A stretch of 64,000 nt of DNA, from the NCBI GenBank assembly GCA_041393415.1, contig JAWKKE010000001.1:620001-684000 (forward strand), given 5' to 3'. The translations under genes and the position numbers were made by a program. Numbering within the stretch: the first letter of the stretch is position 1; each line of letters begins with the position of its first letter. The notes under the pieces are model-generated. The model was not told the origin of the DNA, made no database searches, and saw only the letters and a list, made by a program, of their open reading frames with translations. Shown in pieces: positions 8,378-16,390 of the stretch. The stretch is from Thermoleophilia bacterium (GTDB lineage Bacteria; Actinomycetota; Thermoleophilia; UBA2241).

Positions 8378-9034
8378 CTACCTGCGCAGAAGGATCATGT
8401 CGGCAACCGCACGACCCAAGGCATACTGCGCATCGTCGACGCGAATCAGGTACGGACCGCCGAACGGCGCTATTGAGTCGACGGCGACTACCGTCTCGGG
8501 CACAAGTCCAAGAGAGCCGAGGTAGCGCAACAGCTCGCTGTCTTCCTGAGCGATACAGGCAATCACACCACGCTCGCCGGGCCTCAGTTCACCCAGAGGA
8601 GTGAGCTCCTCCTCTTCCAGACGCCCGTCGGCATCGGGTATCGCATGCCCGTGAGGACAGGTCTTCGGGTGACCTAGCTGAGCGGCGAGGCGCTTCTCGA
8701 CTTCAGGACTCAGTACGTGCTCGAGTTTGCACGCTTCATCGTGCACGGCGTCCCACGGCATGTCGAGATAGTCGACGAGAAACCGCTCGCTGAGCCGATG
8801 GCGTCGGACCAGGCGCGCGCCCTCCAGCTCACCTTGGGGCGTGAGTTGAATGCCGTCGCTGCGCTCTTGCGCGACCAGACCCCGGTCACACATGCGCCGG
8901 AGCATCTCAGAAACGGACGGCGGCGAGATGCCCAAATCCGCGGCAAGCTGCTTAACGGTGACCGGGTGTCCGGTCCGCTGGAGCTTGAAGATCGCCTCGA
9001 GGTATTCCTCGGTGCTCTGCGTACGTTGCGTCAC
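8378..9034 (-). CDS. DtxR/IdeR-family metalloregulator with C-terminal FeoA domain
   Basis: About 218 residues. The winged helix occupies 1-60 (STEEYLEAIF, then ISPPSVSEMLRRM). A dimerisation and metal-binding domain follows, with candidate ligands in HDEACKLEH (98-106) and CPHGH (126-130). A FeoA/SH3-like domain (about 146-218, including LGLVPE and FGGPYLIRV) closes the protein. It probably represses iron uptake when metal is bound, and the FeoA domain may also touch FeoB directly. GTG 9034 has GGGAGG six bases upstream; the ATG at 9040 is in frame but abuts that site. A longer frame to 9175 has no support. Next gene is feoB. Confidence 0.9.
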   Translation of the reverse strand: MTQRTQSTEEYLEAIFKLQRTGHPVTVKQLAADLGISPPSVSEMLRRMCDRGLVAQERSDGIQLTPQGELEGARLVRRHRLSERFLVDYLDMPWDAVHDEACKLEHVLSPEVEKRLAAQLGHPKTCPHGHAIPDADGRLEEEELTPLGELRPGERGVIACIAQEDSELLRYLGSLGLVPETVVAVDSIAPFGGPYLIRVDDAQYALGRAVADMILLRR

Positions 9035-9062
9035 ACCCATCCTCCCATGTCGGTAGACACAG

Positions 9063-9081
9063 TGAGGATAGCCTATTATGT
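9063..9081. promoter_or_regulatory. Candidate DtxR/IdeR box overlapping a -10 element
   Basis: The core TAGCCTA matches the centre of the DtxR/IdeR consensus exactly, and the 19-base frame agrees at about 12 positions, with one half much weaker. It overlaps CATAAT on the minus strand (9075-9080), a plausible -10 for dtxR-feoB; no good -35 is visible. The position would suit autoregulation by iron. Confidence 0.35.
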
Positions 9082-9196
9082 TGCGGTAGGGAACCCTTTC
9101 TACCAGCATGCGTGCCCGACACACCGCATGCCACGACACCTGGGAGGGGGCAACGCGGTACTCGGCGCAACTCAACCAGTGTGGGTGACAATGGAT

Positions 9197-9272
9197 TGGA
9201 GCGGATGACGGGGCTCGAACCCGCGGTCTTCAGCTTGGGAAGCTGACGTGTTACCAGCTACACTACATCCGC
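9197..9272 (-). tRNA. tRNA-Gly(CCC)
   Basis: A 76-base cloverleaf including an encoded CCA. The acceptor GCGGATG pairs with CATCCGC. The anticodon stem CAGCT/AGCTG encloses TTCCCAA, giving anticodon CCC. The T arm carries GGTTCGAGCC. Confidence 0.95.
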
Positions 9273-9506
9273 TCGCAGTGATAGTTCACCACACCGCGCG
9301 ACCTCCCGCAACTACATCGTCGCCCTTCCAGACGCAACAGAAGGGCGTCCGAATTCGCGCGTGCAGCGGCGCCTGAGAGCCACCGGGCAGAGCCCGAGGC
9401 GGCCCCCCAAGCTTCCCGAGAATCTCGCGCCGACAAGCCAACGACGGCACAAGGCGTGACAAGCGGAAATCGAGGGGAATACGTAAGGATACATACTGAG
9501 GGGGCC

Positions 9507-9932
9507 ATGATGGACGAACCACTGCAACCTGAGTGGCTGCGCAGCACAAAGGGCACCGCGTTCACCGGCATCGGATCGCTTGAGGCCGACATTCTCTCGG
9601 TCGTCTGGGACCAAGGCGAGACCACCGTCCGCGATGTCTACGAAACTCTCCGCGAACGACGCCAGATCGCCTACACAACCGTGATGACGGTGATGAACAA
9701 CCTGGTCAAGAAGCATCTCCTGACCCAGGACCGCACCCATATCGCCTATGTGTACGCCACTGCACTTCCAGGACGAACGGTCACCAAAGCGGTCCTCGAC
9801 AGCGTCGTTGATCGCCTCTTGCGCGGCCAGACCAACGTCGCCGTCTCGCAAGTCCTCGACCTCAACGGTGAGCTCACGCCCGAGCAGACGGAGGAGCTCC
9901 GGACCTGGGTGCGACAGCGCTTCCAGATATAG
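9507..9932 (+). CDS. BlaI/MecI/CopY-family winged-helix repressor
   Basis: 141 residues of the penicillinase-repressor fold. A winged helix (about 22-85, with SLEADILSVVW and the recognition region YTTVMTVMNNLVKK) is followed by a C-terminal dimerisation helix pair. Family members repress beta-lactamase, copper or ATP-synthase/respiratory genes. BlaI and MecI are normally cleaved by a BlaR1/MecR1 sensor, but no such partner is adjacent, so the signal and regulon are unknown. Start ATG 9507 has GAGGGGG close upstream; the next ATG (9510) is equally possible. It converges on argS with 17 bases between stops. Confidence 0.85.
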   Translation: MMDEPLQPEWLRSTKGTAFTGIGSLEADILSVVWDQGETTVRDVYETLRERRQIAYTTVMTVMNNLVKKHLLTQDRTHIAYVYATALPGRTVTKAVLDSVVDRLLRGQTNVAVSQVLDLNGELTPEQTEELRTWVRQRFQI

Positions 9933-9949
9933 GGCGGCAGCGCGGCGGC

Positions 9950-11695
9950 CTACATCTTTTCCGGAGCGCCGACTCCTAGAAGGTCTAGGCCGCGAGCAAG
10001 GACGGCACGTGTAGCTGTGCACAAGCCGCCGCGGAAGCTTGTCACCTCCGTCGATTCGCCGAGCACGCGGCACTGCTTGTAGAAGACATGGAACTCTGCG
10101 GCCAGTTCGGCCAGATATATGGGCACTCGGTGCGGGGCACGCTGGCTTGCCGCCGAAGCCACCACTTGCGGCCAGCGCGCCAACGCCGCGATCAGGTCGC
10201 GCTCAGGTTGCTCTAACGACGCCCCCGCAAGGGACACCTCGCCGAGCGCGACACCGGCGTCGTTGAGGTTGCGCAGAATGCTGCAGATGCGCGCGTGTGC
10301 ATACTGCACGTAGTACACAGGGTTCTGACTCGACTGCTGTACCGCGAGGTCGATGTCGAGTTCGAGCGTCGTGTCATGAGAACGACCGACGAGGAGAAAG
10401 CGCGCAGCGTCGACGCCGATGGCATCAACGAGATCGTCGACCGTAACGATGTCACCGCGGCGCTTGCTCATGCGCTTCGCTTCGCCGCTCTCGACGAGAT
10501 TCACGAGCTGCCCGATCACAAGTTCAAGACGCGCAGGATCGTGTGGCGGCAGCGCCGTGAATGCAGCCTTCATGCGAGGAACGTAGCCGTGATGATCGGC
10601 GCCCCAGACATCGATGAGGTGCTCGAAGCCGCGATCCATCTTGTCGCGATGATATGCGATGTCGCTCAGGAAGTACGTCGGCTCGCCGCTCGAGCGGATG
10701 AGTACGCGATCTTTGTCGTCGCCGTAGTCCGTGGTGCGCAGCCAAACCGCCCCGTCCTGTTCATAGAGCAGGCCTTCACTGTCCAGATCGGACAGCGCCT
10801 TGGCCACTTCACCAGCAAACCCGCGCGTGCTGCCGTCTCCGACGTAGAGCGTGCTCTCGAACGCCCACACGTCGAACGACACGCACAGACGCCCAAGCGT
10901 CGTGCGAAACATGGCGAGTATGGCATCACGGCCCCACGTCTTCAGATCCGCCAGAACGCCCGCGGGAAGACGCATGACATCGTTGCCGGTCTCCGTTAGT
11001 GCGCTGCGATACCGCTCTCCACGTTCGGCCAGCAGGCGGTCAGCAAGATCGAGCAGGTACTCGCCTTGATACCCCTCTTCCGGCAAGGGCGTGGCCAGTC
11101 CCAGTCGCTGGCCGTAGCGAGCGGCCAGCGACTGGGCGAAACGTGTCATCTGCGTACCGTAGTCGTTCACGTAGAACTCGCGCGTCACATCATGGCCGGC
11201 GAAGGCGAAGACGCGACAGAGGGCATCACCGTACGAGGCGTACCGCGCGTGACCCACATGCAGAGGCCCTGTGGGATTAACGCTGACGAACTCGACATTC
11301 ATACGCTGACGTTCGGCGAGAGGAAGACAATCGCGGCCATATTCCCCGAGGGCCCCCAGCACGCGCTGGAGAACGCCGCGGTACCACGCGTCGCTCAGGA
11401 ATAGATTCAAGAAGCCGGGGCCGGCAACCTCAACGCGCGCGACGACATCACCTCCAGGCCCCGCCAGCCACTTGTCGCCGAGCTCCTGCGCTAGCTCACG
11501 AGGAACACGGCCCGCCCGCTTGGCACGTATAAGCGCCACATTGGTGGAAAGATCGCCGTGCTCTCGCCGAGCCGGCACCGTGAGATCGGCGACCGCATCG
11601 GCCGTATGAGCCGAGGCATCGTCGCCAAGAACCTCGGCTAGCGTCGCGCTCAACGAAGCCGCCAGACCATTGAGATCGAACACGTCGTGCCCCAT
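9950..11695 (-). CDS. argS: Arginyl-tRNA synthetase
   Basis: 581 residues, class I synthetase. An ArgS N-terminal additional domain comes first, then the HIGH signature as PTGPLHVGHA (HVGH at 146-149), and the KMSKS loop as KRMSKRRGD. A C-terminal anticodon-binding (DALR) domain completes it. The sequence looks complete and functional. It lies about 100 bases downstream of rlmH in the same direction. Confidence 0.97.
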   Translation of the reverse strand: MGHDVFDLNGLAASLSATLAEVLGDDASAHTADAVADLTVPARREHGDLSTNVALIRAKRAGRVPRELAQELGDKWLAGPGGDVVARVEVAGPGFLNLFLSDAWYRGVLQRVLGALGEYGRDCLPLAERQRMNVEFVSVNPTGPLHVGHARYASYGDALCRVFAFAGHDVTREFYVNDYGTQMTRFAQSLAARYGQRLGLATPLPEEGYQGEYLLDLADRLLAERGERYRSALTETGNDVMRLPAGVLADLKTWGRDAILAMFRTTLGRLCVSFDVWAFESTLYVGDGSTRGFAGEVAKALSDLDSEGLLYEQDGAVWLRTTDYGDDKDRVLIRSSGEPTYFLSDIAYHRDKMDRGFEHLIDVWGADHHGYVPRMKAAFTALPPHDPARLELVIGQLVNLVESGEAKRMSKRRGDIVTVDDLVDAIGVDAARFLLVGRSHDTTLELDIDLAVQQSSQNPVYYVQYAHARICSILRNLNDAGVALGEVSLAGASLEQPERDLIAALARWPQVVASAASQRAPHRVPIYLAELAAEFHVFYKQCRVLGESTEVTSFRGGLCTATRAVLARGLDLLGVGAPEKM

Positions 11696-11793
11696 TCACC
11701 CCACCGTCCGTCATCGCCACGAACCGAGACGCGATCGCCCGGTCAACCATGCCATTCTAGACTGAAGTGGTCGTCGCGCGTCGTGCGCCGCAA

Positions 11794-12258
11794 TCAGTGG
11801 TGGTAAGTCTCGCGACGGAGGATCTTGCTGGCGCGGAAGATCTGCTCGAGCAGCACCACGCGCGCCAACTGGTGGGGAAGAGTCAAGGCCGAGAGCGAGA
11901 GACGGTCGTCGGCCCGCGCCAGCGCCTCCGGCGCGAGGCCCAAGGAGCCACCGATCACAAACGCGACACCCCCGCGCAGCAGGGCGCGTTCGAACCATTG
12001 CGCAAACGCTTCGGTGGCAAGCGTTCGTCCATCGACGGCCAGCGCGGCAACTACCGGCACCTGCGGCCAGGCGGTGAAGAGACGGCGGCTCTCCTCACGC
12101 AGCACCTCCGCTTCGGCCCGTCCACGCAGCGACACTTCTTTGACTTCGCGCATTCTGAGATCGACGAGCGGGCGAAGCAGATCGACGTAGTGCTGCGCCG
12201 CGGGAACGAGATCGCGATGCAGAGATCCGACGCCTAGCACCTCAACGCGCGGCGCCAT
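11794..12258 (-). CDS. rlmH: RlmH, 23S rRNA pseudouridine-1915 N3-methyltransferase
   Basis: 154 residues of the SPOUT family. The C-terminal knot bears FVIGGSLGL and ends RASKILRRETYHH, the invariant RlmH tail (usual form Y-rA-I-l-rg-e-p-YH-). It methylates the pseudouridine at position 1915 of 23S rRNA on the 70S ribosome using SAM. It sits directly after the V4R-GGDEF gene, with six bases between them. Confidence 0.95.
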   Translation of the reverse strand: MAPRVEVLGVGSLHRDLVPAAQHYVDLLRPLVDLRMREVKEVSLRGRAEAEVLREESRRLFTAWPQVPVVAALAVDGRTLATEAFAQWFERALLRGGVAFVIGGSLGLAPEALARADDRLSLSALTLPHQLARVVLLEQIFRASKILRRETYHH

Positions 12259-12264
12259 GTGCGA

Positions 12265-13506
12265 TCAGGCGCGCCGGAACCGCGAGTAGTAGGCAATACG
12301 CCCCTTGCCACCGGCCCTCGCGGTGTACATCGTGGTCGTGGCCCGAGCGACGAACTCGTCGGCCGTCTGCCCGTCTTCAGGGTAGTTCGCGACCCCAACC
12401 GACGCGCTGACGATCACCGACTCGCCGTTGATTGGAATGCGAAACGTGCGCATTGTGCCGAGGACACGCTCGAGAACCGACGCCGCCTGCATGTCGCCAG
12501 TCTCGGGCAGAACAAGGAGGAACTCGTCAGCGCCGTAGCGACAGATAAGGTCGCAGTTACGGATCTGCGCGGTGAGGGCTGCAGCCCAATGCCGTAGCAC
12601 CTCATCGCCGGCCTCGCGCCCATATTCCTCGTTCAGCACCTGGAAGTCGTCCAAGTCAATCATGACGAATGTGACGTTCTTCTGGTAGCGCTCCGCACGA
12701 GCCAACTCGTGTACGGCGCGCTCGCGAAGCACTCTAAAGTTCATGAGCCCGGTCAACGGATCATTCGTCTCATGCGCCTTTCGCTCGCTGAGAAGTCGCA
12801 TGTTGTCGGCCGCCACCTCAGCCTGATCGGCGATCTGCCGCATCAGCCTCCGTCTCAGAGCAGGATGAAATCCGTCTTCGGCGTAGACGTACCCCTCGGG
12901 ACTGGCATACCCCTCGAACTGGCAGACCGTATCGCCCATCGCGCAGCACTGTGTCTCACGCGTGACCACCGGCCTCTGAAGAAGAGACTCGAGCGCACCG
13001 TCGACGATGCCTCGAGAGAGATCGCAGATCGGCGTACCGGTCGCCGTCACGAAATGGCAACTCGCACACTGCTCGATCTTGGCGATGACACGATCGTCAT
13101 CGAGGTCGATCTCCAGATCTCCCAACTGCACGCCCCCGAACCAGTCCTCCACAGCATGCACACTCTTGAGACCAAGCTCGACGGCGAAGCGCTTGCCGGC
13201 CAAGTACAGCGCCCCGCCGGCGCTCTCGCCGAGAACTTTCGGCAGTACCGCAAACTGCAGGAGACGGAAGAGCAGCAACGGCACATGTGCGTCGCCGGGC
13301 GTGCCCGCGACCACTTGTTCTGTGGTGGGAAGAACGCGTGCGTCCTCAACAGAAGTGAGCGCGAGCGCGTTGCGCAGGAGGCGCGTGTAGTCCTCGGCCA
13401 GACTGGACTCCGCGCGCAGGAGAACGCTTGTGTCGTGTCTCTCGATAGCTCGGCACTCCTCTTGCCGAAGGCCCCGATGCGACGCTCTCAAGAATAGCGA
13501 CCGCAC
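12265..13506 (-). CDS. V4R-domain sensor with GGDEF-like output (GADEF)
   Basis: 413 residues. An N-terminal region of unknown fold is followed by a V4R domain (about 70-200) with the clustered cysteines C147, C150, C161, C187, C188 and C195, which probably bind a metal. A short coiled coil leads into a GGDEF domain (245-413). The signature reads RYGADEF (GADEF at 325-329), so the second glycine is alanine. The I-site RxxD is intact as RNCD (316-319), five residues earlier. It may make or merely bind cyclic di-GMP. V4R domains in other proteins sense small molecules; the ligand here is unknown. GTG start. Transcribed away from fthC. Confidence 0.85.
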   Translation of the reverse strand: MRSLFLRASHRGLRQEECRAIERHDTSVLLRAESSLAEDYTRLLRNALALTSVEDARVLPTTEQVVAGTPGDAHVPLLLFRLLQFAVLPKVLGESAGGALYLAGKRFAVELGLKSVHAVEDWFGGVQLGDLEIDLDDDRVIAKIEQCASCHFVTATGTPICDLSRGIVDGALESLLQRPVVTRETQCCAMGDTVCQFEGYASPEGYVYAEDGFHPALRRRLMRQIADQAEVAADNMRLLSERKAHETNDPLTGLMNFRVLRERAVHELARAERYQKNVTFVMIDLDDFQVLNEEYGREAGDEVLRHWAAALTAQIRNCDLICRYGADEFLLVLPETGDMQAASVLERVLGTMRTFRIPINGESVIVSASVGVANYPEDGQTADEFVARATTTMYTARAGGKGRIAYYSRFRRA

Positions 13507-13653
13507 GCCCGCGGGGCCGACCTCCGTATACTACCAATGAGATGCGTTCGCTCCGCCGAAGCGCCGTACTTCATCACTCGGTAAGCGTAGCCAGACGTGT
13601 GCACGCAGCCGGAACCACAGGCCACCAACGACACCGTCGCAGTGAGGTCCCGT

Positions 13654-14247
13654 ATGACCGAGAATCGCATAGCAAGCGCCAAGAGTCGCGTTCGTCGCGA
13701 GATGCTCGCTCGTCGTTCGACAATGTCGCCTGCTGTGCGCGCCGCGCAGAGCAGGCTCATATGTCAACGCGCGGCGGACCTGCCGGAGATCGCCGCCGCA
13801 CACACTGTCATGGGCTTCGCAAGCTTCGGCAGCGAGATCGACACGTCCACACTGCTCGACAGTCTTCTCGCCTGCGGAAAACAGCTCTGCCTCCCTCGTG
13901 TCCTAGGCCCGCGCACCATGGCCGCCCATGTCATCGTCAACCCGCGAGCAGACCTCAAGCCCGGCGCCTGGGACATCCCGGAGCCAACCCCCGATCGCCC
14001 AGTGGTCGACCCCGCCGCCATCGACGTCATGGTCGTGCCCGGCGTCGCGTTCGATGTGCAGGGTCACCGCTACGGCTACGGCGGTGGCTTCTACGATTCA
14101 TTCCTCCCTCACACGCGCGCCGGAGTACCGCGAGTCGCGCTGGCCTTCGAACTGCAGGTCGTGGACCATCTTGACTGCGAAGCGCACGATCTCACTGTCG
14201 ACATCGTCGTCACGGAAGAGCGCGTGCTGCGCTGCACACCCGCGTGA
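13654..14247 (+). CDS. fthC: 5-formyltetrahydrofolate cyclo-ligase
   Basis: 197 residues. The MTHFS fold shows the basic ATP-binding N-terminus (SRVRREMLARR) and the C-terminal YGYGGGFYDSFL signature. It returns 5-formyl-THF, a dead-end by-product of serine hydroxymethyltransferase, to 5,10-methenyl-THF with ATP. This fits a cell with heavy folate traffic. The ATG at 13654 has GTGAGG seven bases upstream; an upstream in-frame extension to 13597 lacks family similarity. Confidence 0.93.
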   Translation: MTENRIASAKSRVRREMLARRSTMSPAVRAAQSRLICQRAADLPEIAAAHTVMGFASFGSEIDTSTLLDSLLACGKQLCLPRVLGPRTMAAHVIVNPRADLKPGAWDIPEPTPDRPVVDPAAIDVMVVPGVAFDVQGHRYGYGGGFYDSFLPHTRAGVPRVALAFELQVVDHLDCEAHDLTVDIVVTEERVLRCTPA

Positions 14248-14339
14248 GCGCAGACGAGGCTTTCTTGCCTCACCTCTCGCGAGGTCGTAAAGTATGGACA
14301 CGTGCACACTCCGCGGTAGCAAGCGAAGGAGAGAGTTCC

Positions 14340-14561
14340 ATGCCGAATCTCGGCCCTTGGGAGATCGGTGCCATCCTTCTGGTGGTCCTACTCCTGTTCG
14401 GGGCAACGCGTTTGCCCAAGCTCGGTCGTTCGATGGGTCAGAGCATCCGCGGCTTCAAGAAAGGCCTGCAGGAAGAACTCCCTGACGACGATGACGACGA
14501 GCTCCTCACAAAGAGCGAGCCCAAGAGGATCGAGAAGGGCAGCGACTCAACTACGTCGTGA
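14340..14561 (+). CDS. tatA: TatA/E-type twin-arginine translocase subunit
   Basis: 73 residues. One N-terminal membrane helix (about 6-21) ends in FGATRLPKLGRSMG, followed by an amphipathic helix and an acidic tail (DDDDDE). This is the TatA layout; it forms the channel that exports folded proteins. tatC is not nearby. GAAGGAGAGAG precedes the ATG. It is followed by a strong hairpin shared with the 3' end of ispF. Confidence 0.93.
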   Translation: MPNLGPWEIGAILLVVLLLFGATRLPKLGRSMGQSIRGFKKGLQEELPDDDDDELLTKSEPKRIEKGSDSTTS

Positions 14562-14570
14562 TCCGTCGCC

Positions 14571-14600
14571 GGGCGACGTCTAGACCGCTAGACGTCGCCC
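14571..14600. terminator. Perfect 13-bp hairpin between tatA and ispF
   Basis: GGGCGACGTCTAG and CTAGACGTCGCCC flank a four-base ACCG loop. The convergent tatA and ispF genes meet here, and the right arm contains the last codons and stop of ispF. There is no T-run on either side, so it would act as a bidirectional, U-less intrinsic terminator or as a 3' stabiliser. Confidence 0.75.
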
Positions 14601-15094
14601 ATGCGCACAAGAAGGCACACTGCCTGTGCGGCCACTCCTTCGCCACGCCCCTCAAACCCCATTCCTTCGGTGGTCGTCGCCTTCACAGCCACAGCACCGC
14701 AGTCAACGTCGAGCGCACCGGCTAGCGCAGCGCACATGGAAGCACGATAAGGCGCCAATCGCGGCCGCTCACATATCAGCGTAACGTCAACGTTCTCAAT
14801 AGCCCATCCGGCGGACTGCAGACGATCTGCCACCTCACGCAAGAGAGTCAGACTCGATATCCCTCGGTACGCAGGATCGGTGTCGGGAAACAGTTGACCG
14901 ATGTCCCCCAAGCCGGCTGCGCCAAGAAGCGCGTCCATCACCGCGTGCACGCCGACATCCGCGTCGGAATGACCCGCAAGACCCTGTGGATGCTCCACCT
15001 CGACGCCGCACAGAACGAGTCGACGCCCACCGGCGAACCGGTGCGCGTCATACCCGCCGCCGATCCTAAACGTCGGCCTCGATCTCCCAGGCAA
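14588..15094 (-). CDS. ispF: 2-C-methyl-D-erythritol 2,4-cyclodiphosphate synthase
   Basis: 168 residues, MEP-pathway enzyme. The zinc-site Asp and His are in GYDAHRF, the conserved GHSDADVGVHAVMDALLGA follows, and the TTEGMGFEGRGEG loop is at the end. It cyclises CDP-ME-2-phosphate for isoprenoid synthesis. The likely TTG start at 15094 lies inside ispD (29-base overlap), because the ispD stop falls within the codons just before the conserved RIGGGYD; no better start exists. Its last codons form one arm of the terminator hairpin. Confidence 0.95.
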   Translation of the reverse strand: MPGRSRPTFRIGGGYDAHRFAGGRRLVLCGVEVEHPQGLAGHSDADVGVHAVMDALLGAAGLGDIGQLFPDTDPAYRGISSLTLLREVADRLQSAGWAIENVDVTLICERPRLAPYRASMCAALAGALDVDCGAVAVKATTTEGMGFEGRGEGVAAQAVCLLVRMGDV

Positions 15095-15788
15095 GGAGTG
15101 CTCCCGCGAGCGGCAGGTCGGCCGGCGTCGTGATCTTCACGTTTGCCGGCGTGGAGGGAACAAGCCCAACGCGATAGCCGGCGCGTTCGACGAGCGCAGC
15201 ATCGTCCGTCGCGCCGTCGAACTCCTTGTGTGCGTACACCTCGCGCAACACAGACGCCTGGAAGACCTGGGGCGTCTGCACCGACCATAGGCCTCGACGA
15301 TCGATAGTCGTCTCGATGAGACCCCCTGCGTCGGCACGTTTCAGAGTGTCGCTCACCTCAACCGCCGGAACGGCGCCATCGAAGCTGTCTAGCGCGTCAA
15401 TACTCCGCTCGAAGACGTGTCGCGCGAAGAGCGGTCGGGCACCGTCGTGAACAGCGATTGCCGTTGCCGAGGGCGGCACCATCAGCAATCCGGCGCGCAC
15501 CGAATCGGACCTCAGGCGCCCCCCCTCAGCGATCAGCAAGGGCTTGCTGTCGTCAAATGCGGCGAGCGCGCTCGCAAAGCGCACCGTGTGGGATGGGTGC
15601 ACCACAACAACGAGTCCGGCTACCTCCGGCATGGCCAGCAACCGGCGGACAGAATGATTGATGATCGGCTCACCACGCAAGAGCAGAAACTGCTTGGACT
15701 CACCGTCCGGCAGACCCATGCGGCGACTCTCACCCGCCGCGGCGATGATGACCCAGAGCTCGTCGGTTCGCGACTCACCCACGTTCAC
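15066..15788 (-). CDS. ispD: 2-C-methyl-D-erythritol 4-phosphate cytidylyltransferase
   Basis: About 240 residues. The nucleotidyltransferase motif AAAGESRRMG opens the protein, VHDGARPLF and TPQVFQ follow, and it ends with LPLAGALLA. It makes CDP-ME for the MEP isoprenoid pathway and is paired with ispF as in many bacteria. GTG 15788 is chosen because GGAGGGGG lies four bases before it; the frame extends farther upstream without family similarity. About 65 bases separate it from carD. Confidence 0.95.
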   Translation of the reverse strand: MNVGESRTDELWVIIAAAGESRRMGLPDGESKQFLLLRGEPIINHSVRRLLAMPEVAGLVVVVHPSHTVRFASALAAFDDSKPLLIAEGGRLRSDSVRAGLLMVPPSATAIAVHDGARPLFARHVFERSIDALDSFDGAVPAVEVSDTLKRADAGGLIETTIDRRGLWSVQTPQVFQASVLREVYAHKEFDGATDDAALVERAGYRVGLVPSTPANVKITTPADLPLAGALLAWEIEADV

Positions 15789-15853
15789 GTGTCCCCCTCC
15801 TTGGCTCTTCCCTCCGGGCACGCCCGCACCCGAAGGGCGTAGCACGGAGCCAA

Positions 15854-16387
15854 CTAGATGACGACCGCAGGCCGCAGCGGCTCGTCGGCGACAGGCGAGT
15901 CGACGTGGATGGTCTCGAGCACTTGCTCAAGAAAAGCCGTCGCTTCCTCCTCTTTGAAGTCGCGAGCGTACATGAGCTCGCTGGCGAGAATGCGCTTGGC
16001 TTTCGTGAACATCTGTTTCTCTCCCGTGGAGAGACCCTTGTCGGCGTGGCGGATCGCGAGATTGCGCACAACCTCCGCAACCTCGAATATGTCACCCGTC
16101 TTCAGCTTGTCGCGATTGTGCTTGTACCGCCGACTCCAGTTCTTCGGCATCTTGGTGGGATCACCACACAGTACCTCGAGGACCTCATCGATAACGACGG
16201 AGTCGACGACTTTGCGCAGCCCTGCCCGATCCGCATTCTCCACCGGCACCATGACAGTCATGTCGTTGTGGAGAATCTGGATCGTGAGATAGTCGCGCAT
16301 CTGCCCGAGGATCTCCTTCTGCTCGATCCTCATGATCTTGCCCGCACCGTGATGAGGGTAGACGACCTTGTCTCCGACTTCGTACAA
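15854..16387 (-). CDS. carD: CarD/CdnL-type RNA polymerase-binding transcription factor
   Basis: 177 residues. The N-terminal RNA-polymerase-interaction domain (about 1-60, opening YEVGDKVVYPHHGAG) is followed by a helical DNA-binding domain that includes KNWSRRYK. CarD stabilises open complexes at rRNA and housekeeping promoters and is essential in mycobacteria. The start is TTG preceded by a G-rich run. It lies three bases after radA, in the carD-ispD-ispF order common in actinobacteria. Confidence 0.95.
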   Translation of the reverse strand: MYEVGDKVVYPHHGAGKIMRIEQKEILGQMRDYLTIQILHNDMTVMVPVENADRAGLRKVVDSVVIDEVLEVLCGDPTKMPKNWSRRYKHNRDKLKTGDIFEVAEVVRNLAIRHADKGLSTGEKQMFTKAKRILASELMYARDFKEEEATAFLEQVLETIHVDSPVADEPLRPAVVI

Positions 16388-16390
16388 CGT

